Position numbers and translations under genes: made by a program
In this document: positions 35,414-44,559 of the stretch, piece by piece
Position numbering within the stretch: position 1 is the first letter of the stretch
Layout of the letters: each line of letters opens with the position of its first letter
DNA from: Rudanella sp031411995
GTDB lineage: Bacteria > Bacteroidota > Bacteroidia > Cytophagales > Spirosomataceae
DNA length: 64,000 bases
Direction: 5' to 3'
Assembly: GCA_031411995.1 (NCBI GenBank)
Contig: JANOCD010000048.1
Span: 68,934-132,933 of the forward strand
The notes under the pieces: model-generated
Databases searched by the model: none
What the model was told of the DNA's origin: nothing
The model's input: only the letters and a program-made list of their open reading frames with translations

Positions 35414-36193
35414 ATGCAAAAAATAACCACTTCAAAATACCCCCTTTTCCTCCTGATCCTGTTCATAACAGCCGGTTGTGCGACCTCAAGCGTAAGCCAG
35501 CCTAAACTCAAAAAAGGGAAGTTCGTCTCCATTTTCGATGGAAAAACTCTGGACGGATGGGAGGGCGACCCCGTTTATTGGCGGGTCGAAAACGGTAATC
35601 TGGTTGGAGAAATCACGCCCACGACGCTGTTGAAAACCAACTCGTTCATTATCTGGAAAGGGGGTGAACCCGCCGATTTTGAGTTTAAAGGGGAATTCAA
35701 CGTTACCGAATCGGGTAATTCTGGCATCAACTACCGAAGCGACCGGCTCACTGATGTTCCCTTTGCCCTGCGCGGGTATCAGGCCGACATCGACGGGCGA
35801 CGACTGCACACTGGCTCAAATTATGAAGAGCGTAAGCGCACAACGCTGGCCTACCGGGGCGACAAAACGACAATCACCGCTTTTAATGGCCCGGCTACCC
35901 CGGAGGGAATCCGGGCAAATGTCAAGAACAATGCCTGGCAGGGCCGAACGGTGACGGGATCGGTGGGGGCGAAAGACTCCTTAAAAACGCTGATTAAATC
36001 CGAAGACTGGAATTCGTTTCGGTTGGTGGCGAAAGGCAACAAACTACAGCATTATGTCAACGAAGTGCTGATGAGTGAGGTAACGGATGAAGATACTGTC
36101 AACGGCAAATCGAAGGGTTTACTGGGTGTGCAGGTTCACGTTGGCCCGCCCATGAAAGTACAGTATAGAAACCTGATGCTTAAGTCGTTGTGA
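35414..36193 (+). CDS. DUF1080-family lipoprotein (3-keto-glycoside hydrolase-like)
   Basis: The 259-residue protein has a lipoprotein signal (LILFITAGC, Cys about 18) and a DUF1080 (PF06439) concanavalin-like domain: FVSIFDGKTLDGWEG, VENGNLVGEI, SGNSGINYRSDR and a late VQYRNLMLKSL. Family members have been found to cleave 3-keto-glycosides made by Gfo/Idh/MocA dehydrogenases. Here it is the first gene of a run that includes a DUF4432 protein, an isomerase and such a dehydrogenase, which fits that role. Its stop overlaps the next start by 4 bp. Confidence 0.85.
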   Translation: MQKITTSKYPLFLLILFITAGCATSSVSQPKLKKGKFVSIFDGKTLDGWEGDPVYWRVENGNLVGEITPTTLLKTNSFIIWKGGEPADFEFKGEFNVTESGNSGINYRSDRLTDVPFALRGYQADIDGRRLHTGSNYEERKRTTLAYRGDKTTITAFNGPATPEGIRANVKNNAWQGRTVTGSVGAKDSLKTLIKSEDWNSFRLVAKGNKLQHYVNEVLMSEVTDEDTVNGKSKGLLGVQVHVGPPMKVQYRNLMLKSL

Positions 36194-37260
36194 TCTCAAA
36201 AAATTGGATAGATAAAGTAGGTAACCCGGCTCAACTTGGCGGTATTGAAACATCGGTGCTTGACAATGGTGCAGGCCGGGGAACACGCATTGCCTGGATC
36301 AATACCGGCACTGGCTTACGCTACAAAGTGATTCTGGATCGGGCGATGGATATCGGTGAAGCCTTCCACAACCAACACAGTTTGGCCTGGTTGAGTCACG
36401 GCGGCATCACCGCCCCCGAACCCCACATCAACGCGGGTCTCGATTGGCTGCGAACCTTCGGCGGGGGCTTGCTTACCACCTGCGGCCTGACCCACGTGGG
36501 CGGCCCCGAACACGATGCATTTGGCGAACGGGGCCTTCACGGCCCCATCAGTAATCTCCCCACCGAAATCAAGTCGATCATCCAGCCCGACCCAATGGCC
36601 GGGAATCTCGATTTCAGCATCACCGGGCGGGTGCGCGAATCGCGTGTGTTTGGCCCCAATCTGGAACTGAAACGAAGCATTTCGGGAACGCTCGGCAACC
36701 CGTCCATTCTGATTCGGGATACGGTCACGAACCGGGCCAACACCCCGGCCCCGCACATGCTGCTGTATCATTTTAATTTTGGATGGCCATTAGTTGATCA
36801 GGGAACCCGTCTTCTGTGGAAAGGCAACTGGCAGGCGCGGGAAGGCGGTATCAACGGCGACATTTTCCGGGACGATTACGATTTTCGAACCTGCCCTGCC
36901 CCGTTGGAAACCCACCGTGGCACCGGCGAAGCTGTGGCCTTTATCGACCCAGCAACCGATTCAAACGGGCAATGTGTTGCCGGTTTATTCAACGAATTAC
37001 TTGGTCTTGCAGTGGCGTTGCGGTTCCAGAAAAGTCAGTTACCGTGCCTAACCAACTGGCAACATTGGGGCCGTGGGGAGTATGTAACGGGCATCGAACC
37101 CGGCACGCACCCGCCCATTGGTCAGGCCAAAGCCCGCGCAGAAGGGACGTTAATTTTTCTTCAACCGGGCGAAAGCCGGGTTTATGAGGTGGAGTTGCAG
37201 GTGCTGACAGAGCGGGGGGAGATTGAGAAGGTGTTGGGGTGGTTGGAACAAACACCTTAA
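36190..37260 (+). CDS. DUF4432-family, aldose-1-epimerase-like protein
   Basis: The 356-residue protein fits the DUF4432/galactose-mutarotase-like beta-sandwich fold: AMDIGEAFHNQHSLAW, GGGLLTTCGLTHVGGPEHD, GLHGPISNLP (His in the expected place), LLYHFNFGWPL and NWQHWGRGEYVTGIEPGTHPP. Such proteins bind sugars and may invert the anomeric carbon. The start is GTG, overlapping the TGA of the DUF1080 gene by 4 bp. No signal peptide, so it acts in the cytoplasm. The sugar is unknown. Confidence 0.85.
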   Translation: MISKNWIDKVGNPAQLGGIETSVLDNGAGRGTRIAWINTGTGLRYKVILDRAMDIGEAFHNQHSLAWLSHGGITAPEPHINAGLDWLRTFGGGLLTTCGLTHVGGPEHDAFGERGLHGPISNLPTEIKSIIQPDPMAGNLDFSITGRVRESRVFGPNLELKRSISGTLGNPSILIRDTVTNRANTPAPHMLLYHFNFGWPLVDQGTRLLWKGNWQAREGGINGDIFRDDYDFRTCPAPLETHRGTGEAVAFIDPATDSNGQCVAGLFNELLGLAVALRFQKSQLPCLTNWQHWGRGEYVTGIEPGTHPPIGQAKARAEGTLIFLQPGESRVYEVELQVLTERGEIEKVLGWLEQTP

Positions 37261-37283
37261 AATCAAGTGGCTTTATAGCCGGG

Positions 37284-37355
37284 TCTGCCCCCCAGCCCCC
37301 TAAAGGGGGAGCACGCTGGGACTGGATTTCTTCCTCTTTGGGGGGCTGGGGAAGA
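37284..37355. repeat. GC-rich repeat, copy 1 (left end of cassette 1)
   Basis: About 70 bp with inverted ends: the left part (ccccccagccccctaaag) is complementary to the right part (ctttggggggctgggga). Inside is gagcacgctgggac. Copies 2, 3 and 4 lie at 38281-38356, 44385-44452 and 45020-45086. This copy faces copy 2 in opposite orientation across two small genes. Confidence 0.85.
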
Positions 37356-37450
37356 TCCGATTGAACTTAATAAACGGACAGTGTTGCATTAGTTGGCACC
37401 AGTTGACAGCAAGAATAATCCGGTTAGGTAGGTTGAAATTAGACATTATC

Positions 37451-37813
37451 ATGATCAAAACGATTGCACTTCTCTGTTGGCTTTCATTCTCTTTCGCTTT
37501 GACTCAGAAAGCAAAGCAGCAACCCGAATTTATAGGTGGTGCCACTAAATTCATGCTCTTCATTTCACAAAACTATCGATACCCTGAGCAAATGATTAGA
37601 GCAAATGTTTCAGGTCGAACTGTGGTCAAATTCAGAATAACCGAACGCGGAATGGTTGACAGTATCCAAATTATGAAAAGTCCTGGGTTTGGCACCAACG
37701 AAGAGATTATTCGTGTGCTTAAACTAACTTCTGGTAAATGGAAGCCCGGTAAAATACGTGGTAAATCTGTTTCTATGTTTTACTATTTACCCTTAAACAT
37801 AGACCCTGAATAA
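37451..37813 (+). CDS. Small secreted protein with TonB C-terminal-like domain
   Basis: From the Met at 37451 the product has 120 residues, with a signal peptide (IALLCWLSFSFALTQK) and a fold pattern of the TonB C-terminal domain: FIGGATKFMLFISQNYRYPEQMI, VSGRTVVKFRITERGMVDSIQIMKSPG and a late KWKPGKI. The frame is open up to 37361, but the extra 30 residues hide the signal peptide, so I reject that start. It lacks the membrane anchor and Pro-rich part of a true TonB. It is in cassette 1, between inverted copies of the same repeat, with AT-rich codon use compared with the neighbours. Confidence 0.7.
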   Translation: MIKTIALLCWLSFSFALTQKAKQQPEFIGGATKFMLFISQNYRYPEQMIRANVSGRTVVKFRITERGMVDSIQIMKSPGFGTNEEIIRVLKLTSGKWKPGKIRGKSVSMFYYLPLNIDPE

Positions 37814-37880
37814 GCTCACTACGCGATGGTATTGTACAGAGGCCAGCATTTTAGCAACATACATTTTACAGACGCATCCA

Positions 37881-38252
37881 ATGGCAACCAATATGTTCTA
37901 CGGCGCGTCGCCCGAAATTTTCAGTAGGGCCGACTGGCTGAGGAAGAATTTGACTCCTACTGAGAGCATCCTTTGGAACGCTATTAATGCAAGCAAACTG
38001 GATGGATTTCGTTTCAAATCGCAACACCCGCTTAACAACTTTATTGCCGATTTTTATTGCCATAAAGCTAAATTGGTGATCGAATTGGATGGCTCTGTTC
38101 ATGATTCTCAAGAACAACAGGATTGGGATACCAACCGGACGTTTATGATTGAAGAGTTTGGAATCCGGGTAGTCCGGTTTCGTAATCACGAAGTAGTTAA
38201 AAACTTGGAAGATGTACTGAAACAGATCAGACAGTATTTACCAAATCCTTAG
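37881..38252 (+). CDS. DUF559 (Vsr-like endonuclease fold) protein
   Basis: The 123-residue protein fits the DUF559 family: NLTPTESILWNAI, FKSQHPLNNFIADFYCHKAKLVIELDGSVHDSQEQQDWDTNR and IRVVRFRNHEVVKNLEDVL. The Asp-x(n)-ELDG core is that of the PD-(D/E)xK/Vsr-like nuclease fold. These small proteins are common in bacteria, often at insertion sites, with no proven role. It is the second gene of cassette 1. Confidence 0.88.
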   Translation: MATNMFYGASPEIFSRADWLRKNLTPTESILWNAINASKLDGFRFKSQHPLNNFIADFYCHKAKLVIELDGSVHDSQEQQDWDTNRTFMIEEFGIRVVRFRNHEVVKNLEDVLKQIRQYLPNP

Positions 38253-38280
38253 GCGTTTTCTGTCACACGTCCCGACCCGT

Positions 38281-38356
38281 TGGAGCCTCCAAAAAGGGGA
38301 GAAACCCAGTCCCAGCGTGCTCCCCCTTTAGGGGGCTGGGGGGCAGACTCGCCTGA
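38281..38356. repeat. GC-rich repeat, copy 2 (right end of cassette 1)
   Basis: This copy is the reverse complement of copy 1: gtcccagcgtgctccccctt and tagggggctggggggcaga. The flanking gactcgcctg is shared (as reverse complement) with copy 3. It lies 28 bp after the DUF559 stop codon. Confidence 0.85.
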
Positions 38357-38430
38357 ACAGCCGGATACCGAAGCAGAGTAACCATACACCCAAACCCTTA
38401 CCTAAACAGCTAATTTTTCGATAATTTCAC

Positions 38431-39651
38431 ATGCAAACACAAACCCTCAGCGTAGCGCAACAAGCTCTGGATCAGGGACAAGGAATTTTACGGCTGGCTC
38501 CCACCTGGGTACCCCGCTCGTTTTGCGTACCCGGTCGGCGAATCAAACTCCACCCCGATGATTATTATGTGTTGGGTGGCAACCGGGGCGGCATCGATGA
38601 ACGGTGGCTGTCGTCAACAACACCCGCTAAAAACGGCCCGCTCACCGGCGAGAATGAAGGGTTGAGCCAGGTGGTTTTCGATGATGGAACGGGTGAAACA
38701 CAGTTTTTACTCAAAGATGCCGTTGCCGAACTTCAGGGCGAATTGATCGGAGATCGGTTGTGGGATGAGCATCAGTCGTGGCCGATGTACTCGAAGTTTT
38801 TCGACAACATGGGGCCGCTGCCGCACCACCTGCACCACAACGACGAACAGGCCGCCCTCATTGGGCAGTTGGGCAAACCCGAAGCCTACTATTTCCCGCC
38901 CCAACTGAACAATCATGGGGGCGATTTTCCCTACACGTTCATTGGTATTGCGCCCGGCACCACGAAGGAGCAGATTAAAGAGTGCCTGATGAATTTCACG
39001 AAGGGCGACAACAAAATCACGAACTATTCGGCCGCTTACCGGCTCGAACCGGGAACAGGTTGGGATGTGCCGCCGGGTCTGCTTCACGCGCCGGGCAGCT
39101 TGTGTACCTACGAACCACAGAAAGCGTCGGACGTGTTTGCCATGTACCAATCGCTTGTGAACGAGGCTATTGTCCCCGAAGAACTCCTCTGGAACGGCAC
39201 CCCTCCCGACCGCGTCGGCGATTATGACTTGTTGATGGAAGCCATCGACTGGGACTTGAACGTGGACCCGAACATGATGGCGAACCGCTTCATGCTGCCC
39301 AAACCCGTTCGCAATCAGGCCGAGATGGAAGCCGCAGGATACGTTGAAAACTGGGTTTGCTACAAGTCGGATGCGTTCAGTGCCAAAGAACTGACCGTGA
39401 TGCCCGGCCAAACCGTTACCATCCACGACAGCGCGGCCTACGGCCTGATTATTATGCAGGGACGCGGCAAAATGGGCGTTTGGGATGTGGAAACCCCCGC
39501 CCTGATTCGGTATGGTCAACTAACCAACGACGAGTTTTTCGTCAGCGAAAAAGCAGCCACCGAGGGCGTAGTCATCAGTAATCACTCCAAAACCGACCCG
39601 CTCGTGATGCTCAAGCATTTTGGGCCTAATAATCCTGATTTAACCTTATGA
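38431..39651 (+). CDS. Cupin protein resembling class I mannose-6-phosphate isomerase
   Basis: The 406-residue protein has a central cupin with metal-ligand-like His residues in GPLPHHLHHNDEQA (about 134-147), a Glu in GKPEAYY and His in VPPGLLHAPG, and a second cupin-like domain near the C-terminus (ELTVMPGQTVTIHDSAAYGLIIMQGRGKMGVW). The HH.H..E order resembles ManA-type isomerases, so it may isomerise a sugar or keto-sugar. No signal peptide. It starts 75 bp after repeat copy 2 and precedes the TIM-barrel gene by 39 bp. Confidence 0.7.
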   Translation: MQTQTLSVAQQALDQGQGILRLAPTWVPRSFCVPGRRIKLHPDDYYVLGGNRGGIDERWLSSTTPAKNGPLTGENEGLSQVVFDDGTGETQFLLKDAVAELQGELIGDRLWDEHQSWPMYSKFFDNMGPLPHHLHHNDEQAALIGQLGKPEAYYFPPQLNNHGGDFPYTFIGIAPGTTKEQIKECLMNFTKGDNKITNYSAAYRLEPGTGWDVPPGLLHAPGSLCTYEPQKASDVFAMYQSLVNEAIVPEELLWNGTPPDRVGDYDLLMEAIDWDLNVDPNMMANRFMLPKPVRNQAEMEAAGYVENWVCYKSDAFSAKELTVMPGQTVTIHDSAAYGLIIMQGRGKMGVWDVETPALIRYGQLTNDEFFVSEKAATEGVVISNHSKTDPLVMLKHFGPNNPDLTL

Positions 39652-39690
39652 TGTATGGTGAATTTGTAATCCGCCATATCCCAAAAAACC

Positions 39691-40722
39691 ATGAACGACA
39701 ACAACTATCCCAAACTCCACAACGCCACCTGGCCGGGCCTGGTAGGCAAAGGCCCCGATTCGGAGCCACCAATTTCGTTTGATTCAATGCTCGAAATGAC
39801 CGCTGCCGCCGAGGTAGACGGTGTCCGGTTCGATGGCGTTGACCTGGGTCTGATGGACCCGCACATCAACATCAACAGCTCGGATGACGACATTAAGCGG
39901 CTGGCCGACAAAATTGCGTCGCACAACCTCGTCGTCGGTTCGTTGGTGGCTCCCATTTGGGGCAACCCGGCGATGGGTACGAAGGAAGAACGCGCTCAAT
40001 TTGTCGAGATGGTTCGTAAAGGATGCCATATCGGGAAGGTACTCCGCGAAATGGGCATGCGCCCCAGCGGAGTTGTCCGAATCGACTCGTCGAGTTCGCC
40101 CCACGACTGGGATGCTGACCCGGCGGGCAACACCAAACTCATTGCCCAAACCTTCCGCGAAGCCTGCGATGTGGCGGCTGGCTACGGCGAAAAATTAGCT
40201 GCCGAAGGCGAAATCTGCTGGGGAGGTATGCACAGTTGGCGCACCATGATCGAAACCCTCGAAGCCGTTGATCGGCCCAACATGGGTTTCCAGGCCGACA
40301 TGGCCCATACCTTGCTCTATACGATGGGCTACAACCGCGAACAGGATCGGATTTTGCCCGCTGGCTACGACTGGCAGGATCGGCAGGTGCTGACCGATGC
40401 CCTCAAAACCCTCACCGACGCGCTTCGCCCCTGGACCATCGACTTCCATGTTGCCCAAAACGACGGAACGGTGTTCGGCTCCGGCTCGCACGACAAAACC
40501 GGGCGGCACTGCCAGGCCCTCGACCCCAACGGCAAACTCGACGTGGCCAAAGATGCCGGTTTCTGGCTCCGCGACAGCAACGGCGAACTCACCAAAATCA
40601 TGCGTCACATTTGTTGGGATGGCTGTATGTTCCCCAACGCGGTAATGACCAACCAGCAAACCTGGAACGATATTTTAGCCACCATGATCAACGTCCGTGA
40701 GAAGCACGGATGGAAAGAATAA
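39691..40722 (+). CDS. TIM-barrel sugar isomerase/epimerase-family protein
   Basis: The 343-residue protein fits the xylose isomerase-like TIM-barrel family: AAEVDGVRFDGVDLG, KLAAEGEICWGGMHSW (metal-binding Glu), NMGFQADMAHTLLY (Asp/His) and TIDFHVAQNDGTVFGSGSHDKTGRH. These acids and His residues would hold a divalent metal. Related enzymes isomerise sugars or eliminate from 3-keto-sugars. The stop codon overlaps the next start by 1 base (taATG), so it is coupled to the Gfo/Idh/MocA gene. Confidence 0.8.
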   Translation: MNDNNYPKLHNATWPGLVGKGPDSEPPISFDSMLEMTAAAEVDGVRFDGVDLGLMDPHININSSDDDIKRLADKIASHNLVVGSLVAPIWGNPAMGTKEERAQFVEMVRKGCHIGKVLREMGMRPSGVVRIDSSSSPHDWDADPAGNTKLIAQTFREACDVAAGYGEKLAAEGEICWGGMHSWRTMIETLEAVDRPNMGFQADMAHTLLYTMGYNREQDRILPAGYDWQDRQVLTDALKTLTDALRPWTIDFHVAQNDGTVFGSGSHDKTGRHCQALDPNGKLDVAKDAGFWLRDSNGELTKIMRHICWDGCMFPNAVMTNQQTWNDILATMINVREKHGWKE

Positions 40723-41879
40723 TGAAAAAAGACCTGCGTATTGGACTGATCGGCACCGGGTTTATGGGCCGGACGCACTCCAACGGGTATAATCGAGTAC
40801 CTAATTTTTTTCCTGAACTGGAATACAAGCCCGTGCTGAAAGCCGTTTGTTCGCGCAATGCCGACAAGGTGCAGGCGTTTGCCGATCAGTGGGGCTACGA
40901 ATCGGTTGAGACCGATTGGCGGGCGGTGATTGCCCGTGATGACATCGACGCGGTGGATATTTGTACACCCAACGACACCCACGCCGAGATCGCTATTGCG
41001 GCAGCTCAAGCCGGGAAGATGATTTTGTGCGAGAAACCCCTCGCCCGCTCGCAGGCCGAAGCCGAGCAAATGGTGGAAGCTATCGACAAGGCGGGCGTGG
41101 CTAACACGGTTTGGTACAACTACCGGCGCATTCCGGCGGTGTCGCTGGCCAAGCAGATTGTGGCATCGGGCAAACTCGGCAAGATTTTCCATTACCGGGC
41201 CAACTTCCTCCAGGACTGGACCATCAGTGCCGATCTTCCGCAGGGTGGTACTGGCCTTTGGCGCATGGATGCCGAAGCCGCTGGCTCTGGCGTGACCGGC
41301 GATTTGCTTGCCCACTGCATCGACACGGCCATGTGGCTCAACGGTGCCATAACGGATGTGTCGGCGGTGACGGAGACATTTGTGAAAGAACGAATGCACC
41401 AGCTAACGGGCAAAATGCAGCCCGTTGGTATTGATGATGCCTGTATTTTTCACTGCCATTTTGCCAACGGTTCGCTGGGGCTTTTTGAGTCAACGCGCTA
41501 TGCACGAGGCCACAAGGCATTGTATACGTTCGAGATAAACGGCGAAAATGCCTCGATCCGCTGGGATTTGCACGATCTGAACCGGCTCGAATATTACGAT
41601 TATGCCGACGATGGCATTGTGCGCGGCTGGCGGTCTATCCATGTTACGGATGGCGACCAACCTTACATGGACAAGTGGTGGGTGCCGGGCCTCGGCATTG
41701 GCTACGAGCACAGCTTTGTGCATCAGGTGGCCGATTTTCTGAAGAGCCTCGAAACTGGCGAACCCTGCCACCCCACCTTCCGCGACTCGCTGGAAACCCA
41801 GAAAGTTTGCGAAGCCGTTATCGACTCAGCCAATTCCCGAAGCTGGAAAGACACGGGTGTTGAAAGTTTCTCCATGTGA
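40722..41879 (+). CDS. Gfo/Idh/MocA-family sugar dehydrogenase
   Basis: The 385-residue protein has the NAD(P)-binding motif IGLIGTGFMGRTHSNGY, the EKPLARS motif with catalytic Lys (about residue 105) and the C-terminal sheet with AGSGVTGDLLAHCIDTAMWL (likely Asp and His). The pattern resembles levoglucosan-dehydrogenase-like and other C3-oxidising members, which make 3-keto sugars. I start at the Met at 40722; an earlier ATG at 40710 would add four residues. It is between the TIM-barrel and ABC transporter genes. Confidence 0.88.
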   Translation: MKKDLRIGLIGTGFMGRTHSNGYNRVPNFFPELEYKPVLKAVCSRNADKVQAFADQWGYESVETDWRAVIARDDIDAVDICTPNDTHAEIAIAAAQAGKMILCEKPLARSQAEAEQMVEAIDKAGVANTVWYNYRRIPAVSLAKQIVASGKLGKIFHYRANFLQDWTISADLPQGGTGLWRMDAEAAGSGVTGDLLAHCIDTAMWLNGAITDVSAVTETFVKERMHQLTGKMQPVGIDDACIFHCHFANGSLGLFESTRYARGHKALYTFEINGENASIRWDLHDLNRLEYYDYADDGIVRGWRSIHVTDGDQPYMDKWWVPGLGIGYEHSFVHQVADFLKSLETGEPCHPTFRDSLETQKVCEAVIDSANSRSWKDTGVESFSM

Positions 41880-41881
41880 TT

Positions 41882-43372
41882 ATGCCCCAAAGCCCCATTC
41901 TCTCCGTTACTAACCTCTCCAAATCCTTTGCGGGAGTAAGCGCCTTGAACAACGTTCACCTCTCAGTGCAAAAGGGCGAAGTTCATGCTTTGATGGGTGA
42001 GAATGGGGCTGGTAAATCCACGTTTATGAAAATCCTGATTGGGCTGCTCACACCCGATTCGGGAGAGATTATGTTCGATGGGGAGCCGCTGAAAAGCCAC
42101 AACGTGGGCGAGGTGATGAAACGGGGCATTTCCATGATTCATCAGGAGTTGCTCACGGTGCCGGAACTGACAGTGGCGCAGAACATTTTTTTGGGTCGCG
42201 AACCCAAACGATGGGGCTTCATCGACGAAAAAAAACTGAACGAGCAAGCCGCCGAATTGCTGGCGCATCTCGGCGTGAGCATCCGACCCGATGCCCGGAT
42301 GAAGCACCTGAGCGTGGCCGAAATGCAGTTGGTTGACATTGCCAAAGCACTGTCCAACGAAGCCAAAGTCATTATCATGGATGAGCCAACCTCGGCACTG
42401 TCCGATAACGAAGTAGCTACGCTGTTCGACATCATCCGCGAATTGCAGCGGAAAGACGTGGCCATCGTCTATATCTCGCACAAATTAGAAGAAATTTTTG
42501 CCCTCGCCGACACGATTACCGTGCTGCGCGATGGGCAGTTTATTGCCACCAAACCAGCCAACGAGTTCACACCGAACTCGCTGATTTCAATGATGGTAGG
42601 CCGTGAGTTAGATAGCTTATTCCCGGACATTCAGGCTCCTAATGGCCCGGAAGTTTTGGCCGTGAAGGGCTTGAGTCAGGCGGGAAAATTTGAGAATATC
42701 AACTTTGCCGTTCATGCGGGCGAGGTGCTGGGCATTGGCGGACTGATGGGCGCGGGCCGCACCGAAGTGGCACGGGCCTTGTTCGGGCTTGACCCGCACG
42801 AACAAGGCGAAATCTCGATCAACGGTCAACCCGTCACGATTGGGTCGCCACAGGATGCCATCCGTCACGGGCTTGGCTACGTAGGCGAAGACCGCAAAGC
42901 GTCGGGCTTTATTCCGGGCCTGTCCGTGAAACACAACATCACGCTGGCTTGTCTGCCAACCTTTGCCCGGCAGGGCTTTGTGGCAAACCAACGCGAAACC
43001 GAAGCCGCCACCAAAACCGTGCGCGACCTGAACATCAAAATCTCCGGTCTCAATCAGCGGGTGACAAACCTGAGCGGGGGCAATCAGCAAAAAGTAGTGA
43101 TTGGCAAAGTGCTGCTTTCGGCTCCGAGATTGGTCATTCTGGACGAGCCAACGCGGGGCATCGACGTGGGAGCCAAAGCAGAAATCTATAAACTCATCAA
43201 TCAACTGACAGCCAACGGCATAGCCGTCATTCTGATCTCGTCGGAGCTACCCGAACTGCTGGGTTTGAGCAACAGAATTGTGGTGTTGGCTAAAGGAAAA
43301 CAGACCGCCGTGCTTTCTACGGAAGAAGCCACCCCCGAAACCATCATGCACTACGCCATGCAGGGGAATTAA
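41882..43372 (+). CDS. Sugar ABC importer ATP-binding protein (RbsA/MglA type)
   Basis: The 496-residue protein has two ATPase halves. The first has Walker A GENGAGKST, a signature LSVAEMQLVDIAKAL and Walker B VIIMDEPTSAL; the second has a degenerate Walker A (GLMGAGRTEVARALFG), signature LSGGNQQKVVIGKVL and DEPTRGIDVG. This is the layout of ribose/galactose/xylose importer ATPases (about 500 residues). A GTG at 41876 overlapping the previous stop is an alternative start. The permease follows after 12 bp. Confidence 0.95.
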   Translation: MPQSPILSVTNLSKSFAGVSALNNVHLSVQKGEVHALMGENGAGKSTFMKILIGLLTPDSGEIMFDGEPLKSHNVGEVMKRGISMIHQELLTVPELTVAQNIFLGREPKRWGFIDEKKLNEQAAELLAHLGVSIRPDARMKHLSVAEMQLVDIAKALSNEAKVIIMDEPTSALSDNEVATLFDIIRELQRKDVAIVYISHKLEEIFALADTITVLRDGQFIATKPANEFTPNSLISMMVGRELDSLFPDIQAPNGPEVLAVKGLSQAGKFENINFAVHAGEVLGIGGLMGAGRTEVARALFGLDPHEQGEISINGQPVTIGSPQDAIRHGLGYVGEDRKASGFIPGLSVKHNITLACLPTFARQGFVANQRETEAATKTVRDLNIKISGLNQRVTNLSGGNQQKVVIGKVLLSAPRLVILDEPTRGIDVGAKAEIYKLINQLTANGIAVILISSELPELLGLSNRIVVLAKGKQTAVLSTEEATPETIMHYAMQGN

Positions 43373-43384
43373 GCGACGTACCCC

Positions 43385-44347
43385 ATGAACGCACCAAGTC
43401 TCAAACCCTACCAAACGCAGTTCCGAAAAATTGGTCAATACGGCATTGTCGTGGCGTTTTTCGTCATCTGTATTGCCTTGGCCCTGAGTACCCCCCGGTT
43501 TCTGACCGTTCAGAACCTGATGATTATCGTCACGCAGGTTTCGATCAACGCGCTGCTGGCGTTTGGGGTCACGTTTGTCATCATCACGGGCGGCATCGAC
43601 CTGTCCGTTGGCTCTATTGTGGCCGTGGTGGGCGTGGTGGCCGCTTCATTCGCCCACCCCGACACCCACCCCATCATCGTTCCCATTGTTGCGGGCCTGC
43701 TGACGGGCATTGTGTTCGGCACCCTCAACGGATTTGTCATCACCCGGAGCAACGTGCCGCCGTTCATTGTCACCCTCGGCACCATGACCATCGGGCGCGG
43801 TTTGGCCCTGATTCTGAGCAAAGGCCGCCCGGTGTCAAACCTATCTGACTCGTTCAATTTTTTGGGCGGGGGCAAAATCTTCGGCATCCCCACGCTGATT
43901 CTAATCCTGATCATCGCGTTTATTATCTGCTCCATCGTTCTCCGCAAAACGGTTTCGGGCCGGTATATGTACGCCGTGGGCGGCAACGAACAGGCTTCCA
44001 AAGCATCGGGCATTGGGGTTCCCCGCGTTAAAATGCTGGTTTACATCCTTTCCGGGAGTTTGGCCGCCATTGCGGGTATTTTGCTCACCTCGCGAATTGG
44101 CACGGGCCAACCCAACGCCGGCGCGGGTTTCGAGTTAGATGCCATTGCGGCCACCATCATTGGCGGCACCAGCACCACGGGCGGCACCGGCACCATGACC
44201 GGAACCCTGATTGGTGCCCTGCTGATTGGGGTCATCAGCAACGGCCTCGACTTGCTCAACGTCAGCTCGTATTATCAATTGGTAATAAAAGGCGTTATTA
44301 TTGTCGGGGCTGTGATTTTGGATAGTGTGAATCAGAAACGGGGTTGA
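43385..44347 (+). CDS. Sugar ABC importer permease (RbsC type)
   Basis: The 320-residue protein has about nine to ten membrane helices and the family motifs INALLAFGVTFVIITGGIDLSVGS and NGFVITRSNVPPFIVTLGTM. The C-terminal GGTSTTGGTGTMTGTLIGALLIG loop is typical for BPD_transp_2 permeases. It forms the membrane channel with the RbsA-like ATPase. The binding-protein gene, normally next, is 773 bp away because a repeat-bounded cassette lies between. Confidence 0.95.
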   Translation: MNAPSLKPYQTQFRKIGQYGIVVAFFVICIALALSTPRFLTVQNLMIIVTQVSINALLAFGVTFVIITGGIDLSVGSIVAVVGVVAASFAHPDTHPIIVPIVAGLLTGIVFGTLNGFVITRSNVPPFIVTLGTMTIGRGLALILSKGRPVSNLSDSFNFLGGGKIFGIPTLILILIIAFIICSIVLRKTVSGRYMYAVGGNEQASKASGIGVPRVKMLVYILSGSLAAIAGILLTSRIGTGQPNAGAGFELDAIAATIIGGTSTTGGTGTMTGTLIGALLIGVISNGLDLLNVSSYYQLVIKGVIIVGAVILDSVNQKRG

Positions 44348-44384
44348 GGGTTGCGTGTTTGGGAAAGTTGCAAAGGCCCTTACT

Positions 44385-44452
44385 CAGGCGAGTCTGCCCC
44401 CCCGCCCCCTGAAGGGGGAGCACGCTGGGACGGAGTTGCTTCCTTTTTAGGA
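44385..44452. repeat. GC-rich repeat, copy 3 (left end of cassette 2)
   Basis: Same element as copies 1 and 2: aggcgagtctgccccccc, then gccccctgaagggggagc and acgctgggacggagttgc. It lies 37 bp after the permease stop codon and faces copy 4 in opposite orientation. Confidence 0.85.
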
Positions 44453-44559
44453 ATCTAAGTCATTGCCGTTTGAGGATTGGTTAGCAGGGCGGATGCCTTT
44501 GTCAAGTAAGTTTTTTGCTTCTATGTTGAGGTTGCAGTCAACACTATAAACGTCTATTT

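Noticed and set aside
37361..37450. Longer TonB-like protein starting at 37361
   Set aside because: The first 30 residues would bury the signal peptide that starts at 37451.
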